DNA from: a virus
Reading direction: 5' to 3' (one strand)
Length of the DNA stretch: 21,078 nucleotides
IMG/VR virus record: IMGVR_UViG_3300008996_000055
Location: 1-21,078 of that record
Numbering within the stretch: position 1 is the first letter of the stretch; each line of letters starts with the position of its first letter. The notes beneath the pieces are model-generated. The model saw only the letters and a list, made by a program, of their open reading frames with translations. It was not told the DNA's origin and did not search any database. Of this stretch, positions 7,542 to 14,231 are shown in pieces. Both the position numbers and the translations under genes were made by a program.

Positions 7542-9529
7542 TAGCGAATTGGACAAGCCCCTGTTGCACACTCTTCCCCTTGGATCTCATCAAAGCTATT
7601 CGCTCGGTCAATCTCCAAAGGCTGGATGTTAGCGGAGTATTCATCAAATACTTCCTTGGTCACCACTTCCTGAGGGAGGTAGAGGTAGCCCAAGTCTTTA
7701 GCGGTCAGTGTAGGATCAGCTCGGAATAGGAAGCTCACACCCACATACACGTCCCAGTTATCCAACAGCCAATCAACAATCTGATCTACCTCATCTACTG
7801 AGTAGCTGATGGTGGCTGATACGTTTTGTTGGCACCAGTTGTTCATGAGCATCTTGTAACGCTCAAGCTGACTAATGGCTGACTCTTGGTTCACCTCAAG
7901 GATTGTGCCGTTCTTCTCTACCTTATCGAAAGGAACGTCATCCCAACTTACGGGGAACGTAATCAGGACTGACTCAGAGTCGGTAGGGTTATCAAACACA
8001 CGGTAACCTGCGGATCGACATAGGGGAACCAGAGGGTCATGCTTGGAGAAGTTTACGTTGTTAAACACATACTTCCCTAGAGGCTTGTGGACACCCTCAG
8101 TCGTATCCATAATTTTGGACAGGGTACCGCTTGGCTTGATAGTGGTTACGTTTTTTGGGCGTGGGGTCTCCAGCTCATCTGCCATAGAGTATGCACCAGC
8201 CGTAGCCACACGCTGTAGTTCAGCGTAGTCATAGCTCCCCAAGTCAGGGCGGCGAACAATACCTGTCAAACCTACACCACACAAACGAAGGAACTCGTTG
8301 TTGAGGTGCCATGCTTCCTGAAGGATTTCATCCCGCAGATCCACACAGGTCTGTCGGTAGTTAGCCCGTGCTGCCAAGGTTACTGCTCGGCGTAAACCTG
8401 AGGAGTCACCTTTGAACTTACCTACGTCAACCTCAGTAAGGTTACAGAAGCTCTTGTTGCCCAACAGGATCTCAGCACAGGGGTTGCAACCCTTGAACCA
8501 GGGGGCACGTTTAACTGCGGTCTGAGCGTTAATAAAGCCAGGCTCAGAGCCACCAGCCTCAACCATCATGTCAAAGATTTCTTTGAGTTGACTATAGCTG
8601 GGCTTTGCTTTGAACAGGAGCGAGTTGTTTGACTGTGCCCGTTGTACGTTGTTTACCCACCAGTCTTTCTTGGCTACGGCAAACTCTTCCCACTCATCTT
8701 CACCATAGTTAAAGAGAGCAATTTCAGCACTGCGGCGAGAAGACAGCACAGTACCCAACCAGTTGACAACATCAAGAATATCAATACGTGTAAGCAAACT
8801 ACCAGCACGTTTATTGAGAATCTCCACGATAGCTGTATAGGCTTTAGCAATAGCTGCATCGCCTGATGAAATCCAACCATAACCTTTTAGTCGTTCACCC
8901 GCTGGGCGGATCTGTGAGAAGTCCAGCACCAACCGTTCAGCACGGTAGGGGTGGGCAATGATTTTACCAATGGACTTTGCCCATGCTTCTGCTGAGTCAC
9001 CTACGGCAATTGTCCAAGTACGGGTATCTGGGTCAAAGGTTTCAACGTTTTTCTCGTTGCCACCTTTAGCTGTACGCTCAGAGCGGATTACTCGGACTTC
9101 TTTGAGAGGTACTTGGAAGCCCGTAAGTTGCCCCACGATAGGGCGGAAGCCCACACCGCATCCTTGAAGGAGCAGCCATAGGCAGTCAACCACGTCTTGA
9201 ACTGTTTCAACGTGGGTAAAAGAACAGTTAAATTGAGATGCTTCACGTTTCTTTGCTACATCAGTACCGCCTAGCCACAGTGAGCGACCAGACATCAGGA
9301 CTTTACGCTCCATCATATACTGACGGAGTTCTTCGATTTCTAACGCTTCCTGAACTGACAGTGGGCTACCTTTAGCTCGTTCCCAGAGCCACGTCTGGTG
9401 TTGGAGTACACGGTCTACAGTCTGTGACCATGATTCAAATTCGGTACCATCGGCATTGAGTGGGCGGTTATATGTGCGGCGAGTAATTAGCTGGGCACGG
9501 AGGGAGGGGGTTTTATCGGTTGTCGCCAT
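7541..9529 (-). CDS. Class II (B12-dependent) ribonucleoside triphosphate reductase
   Basis: The 662-residue product fits monomeric adenosylcobalamin-dependent reductases of the Lactobacillus leichmannii RTPR type. It has the first redox cysteine in FNCSF (about C102), and the thiyl-radical loop GCNPCAEILLGNKSFCNLTEV with C351, E353 and C362 at the same spacing as C408/E410/C419 in RTPR. It also has the segment IRPAGERLKGYG and a C-terminal CATGACPIR tail with the shuttle cysteines (CxxxxC, cf. CEGGACPIK). It reduces ribonucleotides to deoxyribonucleotides for phage replication and needs cobalamin from the host. The reading frame overlaps the end of the MazG-like gene by 17 bases. The AAGGA site is unusually close (two bases) to the ATG. 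No small subunit or activase gene is needed or present. Confidence 0.95.
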   Translation of the reverse strand: MATTDKTPSLRAQLITRRTYNRPLNADGTEFESWSQTVDRVLQHQTWLWERAKGSPLSVQEALEIEELRQYMMERKVLMSGRSLWLGGTDVAKKREASQFNCSFTHVETVQDVVDCLWLLLQGCGVGFRPIVGQLTGFQVPLKEVRVIRSERTAKGGNEKNVETFDPDTRTWTIAVGDSAEAWAKSIGKIIAHPYRAERLVLDFSQIRPAGERLKGYGWISSGDAAIAKAYTAIVEILNKRAGSLLTRIDILDVVNWLGTVLSSRRSAEIALFNYGEDEWEEFAVAKKDWWVNNVQRAQSNNSLLFKAKPSYSQLKEIFDMMVEAGGSEPGFINAQTAVKRAPWFKGCNPCAEILLGNKSFCNLTEVDVGKFKGDSSGLRRAVTLAARANYRQTCVDLRDEILQEAWHLNNEFLRLCGVGLTGIVRRPDLGSYDYAELQRVATAGAYSMADELETPRPKNVTTIKPSGTLSKIMDTTEGVHKPLGKYVFNNVNFSKHDPLVPLCRSAGYRVFDNPTDSESVLITFPVSWDDVPFDKVEKNGTILEVNQESAISQLERYKMLMNNWCQQNVSATISYSVDEVDQIVDWLLDNWDVYVGVSFLFRADPTLTAKDLGYLYLPQEVVTKEVFDEYSANIQPLEIDRANSFDEIQGEECATGACPIR

Positions 9530-9827
9530 TTCCTTGAATTTTATTCCTTGCCTTACGGCTTGTTAGTTTCTGTAAATTTAATTCTGCAATTTCATTTAAG
9601 TCTGTGTGCCAATCATCAGCCACAGCAGCGAGGCACCAGAGAATGTCACCCAGCTCTTTCTTGACATTCGCAATGTGGTCTAGGAAATCCCCACCATCAC
9701 GGCGGAGCTTTGCCTCAGCGGACAGAAGCTCACCGACTTCCCCAGCCAAGTTATACAAGGCATAGATCTCATCGGCGGACTTCAGGCGGAAGCTCATGGC
9801 TTCCTTCTGGTAATCAGTAAAGTTCAT
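9513..9827 (-). CDS. MazG-like nucleotide pyrophosphohydrolase
   Basis: Starting at the ATG at 9827 the product is 104 residues: MNFTDYQKEAMSFRLKSADE and so on. The all-alpha NTP-PPase signature is present as AGEVGELLSAEAK (EVGE metal-binding pair) and KKELGDILWCLAA (ELGD pair). Family members hydrolyse (d)NTPs or related nucleotides; in phages they are thought to clean the nucleotide pool or influence alarmones. The start overlaps the last 14 bases of the DUF3310 gene, and the end overlaps RNR. An upstream start at 9920 would add residues unlike the family and lie inside DUF3310. The C-terminus is short and basic (KARNKIQGNGDNR). Confidence 0.9.
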   Translation of the reverse strand: MNFTDYQKEAMSFRLKSADEIYALYNLAGEVGELLSAEAKLRRDGGDFLDHIANVKKELGDILWCLAAVADDWHTDLNEIAELNLQKLTSRKARNKIQGNGDNR

Positions 9828-10095
9828 CGTAGTGAGCCTTGAGGTATTCGAGGTAATGGATACATTTCTCCAGATCTTCCTTACGGTTCTTGTAACGGTG
9901 TCGAAGGAGATACTTGACACAGTTACCTTCCCAGAAGTTCAGCTCCCATGCCTTTACGATGTCCCAAGGCTGAATGGCTTTTAAGTAATGACCCCCGCCT
10001 ACCTGACGGTTGGTGGCAGAGAGACGGGCAAACTCCTCATCTTCCTCAGGGGTAGTCTCGTTGTTGCCAAAAAACTGTTTCAATTCGGAGTCCAA
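9814..10095 (-). CDS. DUF3310 protein (C-terminal part of T7 gp1.7-like)
   Basis: The 93-residue product contains the DUF3310 signature NRQVGGGHYLKAIQPWDIVK, then FWEGNCVKYLLRHRYKNR and KEDLEKCIHYLEYLK. In T7 this domain is part of gp1.7, reported as a nucleotide kinase involved in dideoxythymidine sensitivity. Here it stands with a short acidic N-terminus only. There is no internal Met, so the start is most likely the TTG at 10095, seven bases after AGAGG and overlapping the end of the exonuclease gene by 16 bases. Its place among exonuclease, MazG and RNR fits a role in nucleotide metabolism, but this short version may be only part of the T7 activity. Confidence 0.9.
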   Translation of the reverse strand: MDSELKQFFGNNETTPEEDEEFARLSATNRQVGGGHYLKAIQPWDIVKAWELNFWEGNCVKYLLRHRYKNRKEDLEKCIHYLEYLKAHYDELY

Positions 10096-10853
10096 AGTTT
10101 TACCTCTTTAGTTGTCTCGTTGTATTCCCCATAGCGGAGGATGCGGCTGACTTGTGCCTGAACCAAGGCTTCCTCTTCACAGAGTCCTGCCTTCTGGTAG
10201 GCTTTCACTACGTGGCTCCAGTAGATCTCTCGGAGTTGCTGAGGGTTCGCCCACGGGGTTCCCTCATCTAGAGCTGCTTGGATAATCTTCTGAGCAGTCT
10301 TCTCGCCGATACCTGGGCAACCCGCATAGCCATCCGTGGGATCGCCTGTGAGGGTCTGCATCATGTGGTACTTGTCAGCTTGGTGCTCGTTGACCTCAAA
10401 GGTCTCACCCGTTCCCATGTGGTAGTGTGACCCTGGGATAGTCTTGAGATCCTTGTCGATGGTACACACAATGTATGTATCCTCGCTGGGTGTGGTGGCT
10501 TGGATGCCAATCACATCGTCCCCCTCAAGGGTCTCCACTACTTTAGACTCGTAGCTCTCCATAGCATACTCACGGAGGAACTTGAGTAACAGGGGCTTAC
10601 GGGTACCTAAGCGGTTGGACTTATACGTAGGTAGTACAGTCTTGCGCCAATTTTTGGAATCTGAGAACACCAACACAAAGTTGTCAGCCTCGACATCATC
10701 CACGATGGTAGTCACAGCATGGTCAAAGTGTTGGGTAGCTTCATCCTCAAAGCTGTGTAGTGTCCAGATACCATCCCCCCAGTCGGTGGGGGTCTCGCTT
10801 ACAGCCGCAGCTTGGTAGGCGAGGATGTCAGCGTCTATGAGAGCAACGCGCAT
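10080..10853 (-). CDS. 5'-3' exonuclease, FEN-like (T7 gp6-like)
   Basis: From the ATG at 10853 (AAAGGAG seven bases upstream) the product is 257 residues. It shows the FEN/5'-nuclease metal sites: ALIDADILAYQAA (D7, D9), LEGDDVIGIQATT (E110, D112, D113) and TIDKDLKTIPG (D133, D135). The helix-three-turn region is GDPTDGYAGCPGIGEKTAQK (D171, D174), followed by KII. T7 gp6 (300 aa) degrades host DNA, removes RNA primers and acts in concatemer processing. The start overlaps the ThyX end by 19 bases, so translation is probably coupled. The predicted frame can be read further upstream to 10886, but that region lacks family similarity. Confidence 0.94.
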   Translation of the reverse strand: MRVALIDADILAYQAAAVSETPTDWGDGIWTLHSFEDEATQHFDHAVTTIVDDVEADNFVLVFSDSKNWRKTVLPTYKSNRLGTRKPLLLKFLREYAMESYESKVVETLEGDDVIGIQATTPSEDTYIVCTIDKDLKTIPGSHYHMGTGETFEVNEHQADKYHMMQTLTGDPTDGYAGCPGIGEKTAQKIIQAALDEGTPWANPQQLREIYWSHVVKAYQKAGLCEEEALVQAQVSRILRYGEYNETTKEVKLWTPN

Positions 10854-11506
10854 AACTTCTCCTTTTTGGGAACTAGATATTCCCAAGAGTGTGGGAAGAG
10901 GGACTTCATGTTCCGATCAATAGCCTTGGCTACATCTCGGGTCTCTTGCTGGGTATGATCATCCAAGCGTAAGACGCACATTCTAGCCCAAGCATAGAGG
11001 GTTCCCGTCCAGATCCATTCGGTCATGGTGTTCTGTGGGAGAACCATACGGGCTTGCTCGGGGCAGACTCCTGATGCCAGAAGATCCTCATACGTTTTAA
11101 GGGCAATTGCGTTAGTGGAGCGAATAACACCGTGATGTACGGCTACCTCACCACTACTACCTTGCTTGATGTTCCCCTCAGGTTTTCCCCGCCAAACAGT
11201 CGGGAAGAAAAACTCTGGGGTGTGGTCAACATAACGCCGACTGACTTCGTTCCACGCAAAGCCAACGGTGTGTTTGACCAGTTGACGTGCAACAAAGATA
11301 GGAGCCTTGACTCGGAAGGTGGCTGAGACGTGAGCAAAGGGAGACCAGTGGTTATGTTCAGCCAGGTACTTAATCAGTTTCTTATCAGAGAGGTACTGAA
11401 ACTCTTCGTGTTCCTTATCAAAACTTACTCGTGCGGCGTTAACAACGGACAGGTCACTGCCCATGTGGTCTCGATACTCTACATCAATCTCAGCTATTTT
11501 AATCAT
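10835..11506 (-). CDS. thyX: Flavin-dependent thymidylate synthase ThyX
   Basis: This 223-residue protein is a typical ThyX length. It contains HNHWSPFAHVSATFRVKAPI with the FAD-contacting histidines, then ARQLVKHTVGFAWNEVSRRY, which is the ThyX signature region, and PEQARMVLPQNTMTEW with the conserved Arg-x-x-Leu-Pro. The canonical RHR-x7/8-S motif reads KHT-x8-S here (K78, H79, T80, S89), a variant I associate with phage ThyX such as that of SIO1. The enzyme makes dTMP from dUMP using FAD, NADPH and methylenetetrahydrofolate. With RNR it would supply thymidine nucleotides. It starts 8 bases inside the end of the HExxH gene; the best ribosome-site match (AAGGA) is rather far upstream. Confidence 0.94.
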   Translation of the reverse strand: MIKIAEIDVEYRDHMGSDLSVVNAARVSFDKEHEEFQYLSDKKLIKYLAEHNHWSPFAHVSATFRVKAPIFVARQLVKHTVGFAWNEVSRRYVDHTPEFFFPTVWRGKPEGNIKQGSSGEVAVHHGVIRSTNAIALKTYEDLLASGVCPEQARMVLPQNTMTEWIWTGTLYAWARMCVLRLDDHTQQETRDVAKAIDRNMKSLFPHSWEYLVPKKEKLCALLS

Positions 11507-11900
11507 ATGAGGGGTCTATTTCCTTAAGGCTTACATGGGACATCGCAGCGAGGTACTGCGCTACTTGGGGGTTCTCTACGAGGACGGAGGAGAAGCCTGT
11601 AGCAAGTCGGTGGACAATCTGTTCTTCATCAACATTGCCCATCATGATCCGCATATAGAACATGATCAGATGCAGGATCTCATGGACTAACGTGTCCAGC
11701 TCTTCTACTGGTGTGAGGTTTTCTAGGACTCGGATGCGTTGGGCTTTGGCATCGAAGTCACCGTAGTAGTCGGTACCCCATGGGCTTTCCCCCAAGAATT
11801 GAACTTCAATGTTTCTCCCCAGAAAGATGAGAGACTCAGGGCGTAGTAAACGATAATCAAACTCTACTTCCTCCGTACTAGGGGATTTCTTTTTGCTCAT
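11499..11900 (-). CDS. HExxH putative zinc-metalloprotease-like protein
   Basis: The 133-residue protein carries HEILH (H73, E74, H77) inside a hydrophobic helix, LDTLVHEILHLIMFYMRI, the gluzincin-type zinc-binding pattern. A possible third ligand lies in DEEQIVHRLATGF (about 91-103), as in small ImmA/SprT-like proteins. The N-terminal half is basic then strand-rich (IEVQFLGESPWGTDYYGDFD). No signal peptide is visible, so a cytoplasmic role is likely. Similar HExxH proteins occur in other T7-like phages near replication genes, with no established function. It starts with an ATGA overlap on the upstream gene and overlaps ThyX by 8 bases. The substrate is unknown; the fold call rests on one motif. 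Confidence 0.75.
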   Translation of the reverse strand: MSKKKSPSTEEVEFDYRLLRPESLIFLGRNIEVQFLGESPWGTDYYGDFDAKAQRIRVLENLTPVEELDTLVHEILHLIMFYMRIMMGNVDEEQIVHRLATGFSSVLVENPQVAQYLAAMSHVSLKEIDPSYD

Positions 11901-12109
11901 AAAAGTCCTTCATCACGAAGAAGGGCTAAACCCTCTTCAGTTATTCTCCACACCCTGCCGAATTGCTGAGGTGCGGTCTTGGTTGTAATCAAACCCAGGC
12001 TACACAGGGCAGCTACTTCTTGATCAAACTCCCGTGCTATGTCGGACTGGAGACTAATCCCCTGCCGATAAACCCTGTGGAGTAAATGGTTGATTGCTTT
12101 GCGTTGCAT
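11897..12109 (-). CDS. Small winged-helix-like protein, 70 aa
   Basis: The 70-residue product reads like a small winged helix-turn-helix: helices in INHLLHRVYRQGISLQSDIA and FDQEVAALCSLGLI, then a wing-like TTKTAPQQFGRVWRITEEGL. It probably binds DNA or RNA, but no family was recognised with certainty. Its ATG shares one base with the DNA polymerase stop (TAATG), and its TGA overlaps the next ATG (ATGA), so it lies in a fully coupled gene chain. A regulator or a replication accessory protein are both possible. Confidence 0.7.
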   Translation of the reverse strand: MQRKAINHLLHRVYRQGISLQSDIAREFDQEVAALCSLGLITTKTAPQQFGRVWRITEEGLALLRDEGLL

Positions 12110-13893
12110 TAGTGTGTGTCAGCCCAAGTAGTTCCGATCTTGTATTCTCCTGCTAAGGGGCATCGGAAATTAAAATGTTCACCAGCTTGCCGTACACAGT
12201 CCGTAGCTAGCTCGGCAACTTGCTGGGCAATCTCAGGAGTTCTACAGGCGATCTGTACTTCATCATGTGACCAAGCACAGAAGCAGTAGTCCCCATCCCA
12301 CCCATGTTTAAATTTACTTTGGAGTTGCTCTTCCAGCAGTACGAGCCATTGTTTACACACTACAGCTCCAGCTCCTTGGAGCAGGGAGTTTAGTGAAGCG
12401 TGTGCACTTCTAATGTAAATGTCTCGCCCATCAAGCCCAGCGATATTGCCTTTTGTTGCAGCTTGTTTAACACTATCGACAAGTCGTCCGAGGGCTGGCA
12501 GCGAACGAAGAAACTTAGACTTGAGTCGCTTACCGTCACCTGCATCTCCACCAACAATAGATCCAATTTTTGCATCACCTGCCCCATATAAAAATGCGTA
12601 GATGAAGGTCTTGGCTTGGTTGCGTGTCTCAAGCCCCGCTGCCTTTTGGTTCTCTGTGTGGATGTCACCACTCAACAGGATGTCAGCGTACTTACCTCCG
12701 TCCCACTCAGCCATGAAATGGGCTAGGCATCGAAGCTCTAGTCCAGAGGCATCTGCCCCCACCAACGTCCATCCGTTAGGAACTGTAAAAAGTCCTCGGC
12801 AGTCGTGACCATAAGGAGATCCAGAGGATGGCACCTGTGATATGTTGGGATAAGAGTGGGTTGCCCTGCCAGTGACAGCACCGTTAGTGTTAATAGATCC
12901 ATGAATCTTCCCCTGTTTCTCACACTTCATCCACGCCTGGTCACCCTCAGCTAACTGAGAGATCCGCTTCTGAACCATGAGGTATTCAGAGAGGGCAGCA
13001 CAGGGTTCGTATGAGAGTTTACTTAAGACAACTTCATCAATCTTAGGCTTGCCCCCCTCAGTTAATTCCTGAGGTTTCCACCCATATAACTTCTGAAGTC
13101 GATCCGCTATGTGATCCCTGCTAGAGGGATTGAACATGACTGTCTTGTATCTCGGGACAGGTACACCCTTGATGTAACCTTTGGTTTTGTTGTCACGGGC
13201 TGGGATGAAGTCAGGTAAGCGTACCTGCCATTCCCCAAAAGTAGCTATCAGATCAGCTTCTATCTCAGACCTGCGGCTCACGAGCTTGGCGTATAACTTA
13301 GCGGCACTCACGGTATCAAAGTGAAAACCATTACGTTCCTGCTTTGCCATGAGCCATGCCAACTTATGCTCCAGCTCCAAGCATTGGGCTGAGTAGTTCT
13401 TTTTTAGTATCCGTGAATAGAGATCGGCTGTGACCTGTACGTCCTGCACACAGTAGTCCAGCATCTCTTGGGTAAACTTTTCCCACCCACCATCATAGTC
13501 ACCTTTGTAGTTCTTCATGCGGTATCCCCAAGCGGCTAGCGAATGGGAACCGAAGAGCTTACCAGGGAGTATACCCTTTTGGATTCTTAAAGAGTCTGTC
13601 TCACGGATTGCTGCCCAGATAACTCGGGTAGCTACCAGTGTATCGAAGACCTTTGCATGATCGAAGGAGACTTTGTAGAGCTTCTCAATGACTGGGATGT
13701 CGTACTTGATTATGTTATGTCCAACCACCAAAGATCCAGACAGTAGGTGATCTATGCCTTCTTCTAGCTCATAGGGGAAACCACTGCGGTACGTGAATAC
13801 TTCATCAGTATCTGTATCTTTAATTACTAAGCAGTGAATTTTGGAAACGGTATCGAGCAAACCATCCGTCTCTAAGTCAAATATAAGTGCCAC
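12109..13893 (-). CDS. Family A DNA polymerase with 3'-5' exonuclease (T7 gp5-like)
   Basis: I start this at the GTG at 13893, five bases after AAGGAG, giving 594 residues that begin directly with the exonuclease strand (ALIFDLETDG). A TTG 21 bases upstream is open but has no ribosome site. Exo I is D6/E8, exo II VGHNIIKYDIP, exo III YCVQDVQVTADLY. Polymerase motif A is GADASGLELR (D381), motif B RNQAKTFIYAFLYGAG (R424, K428, Y432, Y436), motif C SHDEVQ (H543, D544, E545). Close matches to T7 gp5 include FNPSSRDHI, GAVTGRATHSYPN and HGWDGDYCFCAWSHDE. It is 110 residues shorter than T7 gp5, with a much reduced segment where T7 binds thioredoxin. It replicates the phage genome with the helicase and SSB. 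Confidence 0.96.
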   Translation of the reverse strand: MALIFDLETDGLLDTVSKIHCLVIKDTDTDEVFTYRSGFPYELEEGIDHLLSGSLVVGHNIIKYDIPVIEKLYKVSFDHAKVFDTLVATRVIWAAIRETDSLRIQKGILPGKLFGSHSLAAWGYRMKNYKGDYDGGWEKFTQEMLDYCVQDVQVTADLYSRILKKNYSAQCLELEHKLAWLMAKQERNGFHFDTVSAAKLYAKLVSRRSEIEADLIATFGEWQVRLPDFIPARDNKTKGYIKGVPVPRYKTVMFNPSSRDHIADRLQKLYGWKPQELTEGGKPKIDEVVLSKLSYEPCAALSEYLMVQKRISQLAEGDQAWMKCEKQGKIHGSINTNGAVTGRATHSYPNISQVPSSGSPYGHDCRGLFTVPNGWTLVGADASGLELRCLAHFMAEWDGGKYADILLSGDIHTENQKAAGLETRNQAKTFIYAFLYGAGDAKIGSIVGGDAGDGKRLKSKFLRSLPALGRLVDSVKQAATKGNIAGLDGRDIYIRSAHASLNSLLQGAGAVVCKQWLVLLEEQLQSKFKHGWDGDYCFCAWSHDEVQIACRTPEIAQQVAELATDCVRQAGEHFNFRCPLAGEYKIGTTWADTH

Positions 13894-14012
13894 GCTGTCT
13901 CCTTCGACTAGCAAAAAATAAGGGGGGTGACCGTCTTTCCGATCTGTCAGTCATAGGACAACAGGGTAATGGCGTACCCTCTTGCAACTATAACGCCTCC
14001 TAAGGTAGAGGG
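13894..14012. other. Non-coding leader between HTH gene and DNA polymerase
   Basis: This 119-base gap is the largest between the replication genes. On the plus strand it holds TAGGACAACAGGGTAAT (13954-13970), close to the I-SceI site, and AACTATAACG-CCT-CCTAAGGTAG (13986-14008), close to the I-CeuI site in 23S rRNA. Several overlapping inverted repeats are present: AGGGTA/TACCCT (13963-13980), GGCGT/ACGCC (13971-13997) and ACCCTCT/AGAGGGT (13976-14013). On the minus (transcribed) strand AGGAGG is followed after nine bases by TTG, opening a 37-codon-range frame that overlaps the polymerase start; I do not regard it as a gene. The polymerase ribosome site is at its low-coordinate end. Confidence 0.6.
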
Positions 14013-14216
14013 TTATTTCTTCAACACGTAACGAGCGTATCGCTGCCCAGTTGTCGGGTGTCTTTTGTGTTGGGTCTCAATGGTGTACCCTGCATCACGT
14101 AGCTCTTGGATACGCTTTGACAGACACTGGATGGAGTAATCCAGCAAGGCTTCACGTTGAGAAATGCTTTTGGTTTTCTTGAAGTGACGCAAAAGGATTT
14201 GGTTTTGAGAAATCAT
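14013..14216 (-). CDS. Small helix-turn-helix protein (HTH_39-like)
   Basis: The 67-residue product has the pattern of short phage HTH proteins of the HTH_39 type. It reads ILLRHFKKTKSISQREALLD, then YSIQCLSKRIQELRDAGYTI and a basic C-terminal hairpin ending GQRYARYVLKK. The first part gives the helix-turn-helix (SISQREALLDYSIQCLSKRI), the end a wing. It probably binds nucleic acid; targets are unknown. The ATG is two bases after AAGGAAG. It is placed between primase-helicase and DNA polymerase, where the following gap contains inverted repeats that could be its target (inference). Confidence 0.78.
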   Translation of the reverse strand: MISQNQILLRHFKKTKSISQREALLDYSIQCLSKRIQELRDAGYTIETQHKRHPTTGQRYARYVLKK

Positions 14217-14231
14217 ATCTTCCTTACTCAG

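Noticed and set aside
12390-12808. Short frames on both strands over the polymerase active-site region
   Set aside because: They coincide with motifs B and C of the polymerase and look like frame shadows.
13937-13945. TTCCGATCT, identical to the end of a common sequencing adapter
   Set aside because: Only nine bases match exactly and the flanks diverge; alone it is compatible with chance. It is noted only because the neighbouring bases also look unusual.
13906-13980. Small frame starting at TTG 13982 or ATG 13955 upstream of the polymerase
   Set aside because: AGGAGG precedes the TTG at a fair distance, but the product is short, Arg/Ser/Pro-rich and overlaps the polymerase ribosome site; not enough to call a gene.
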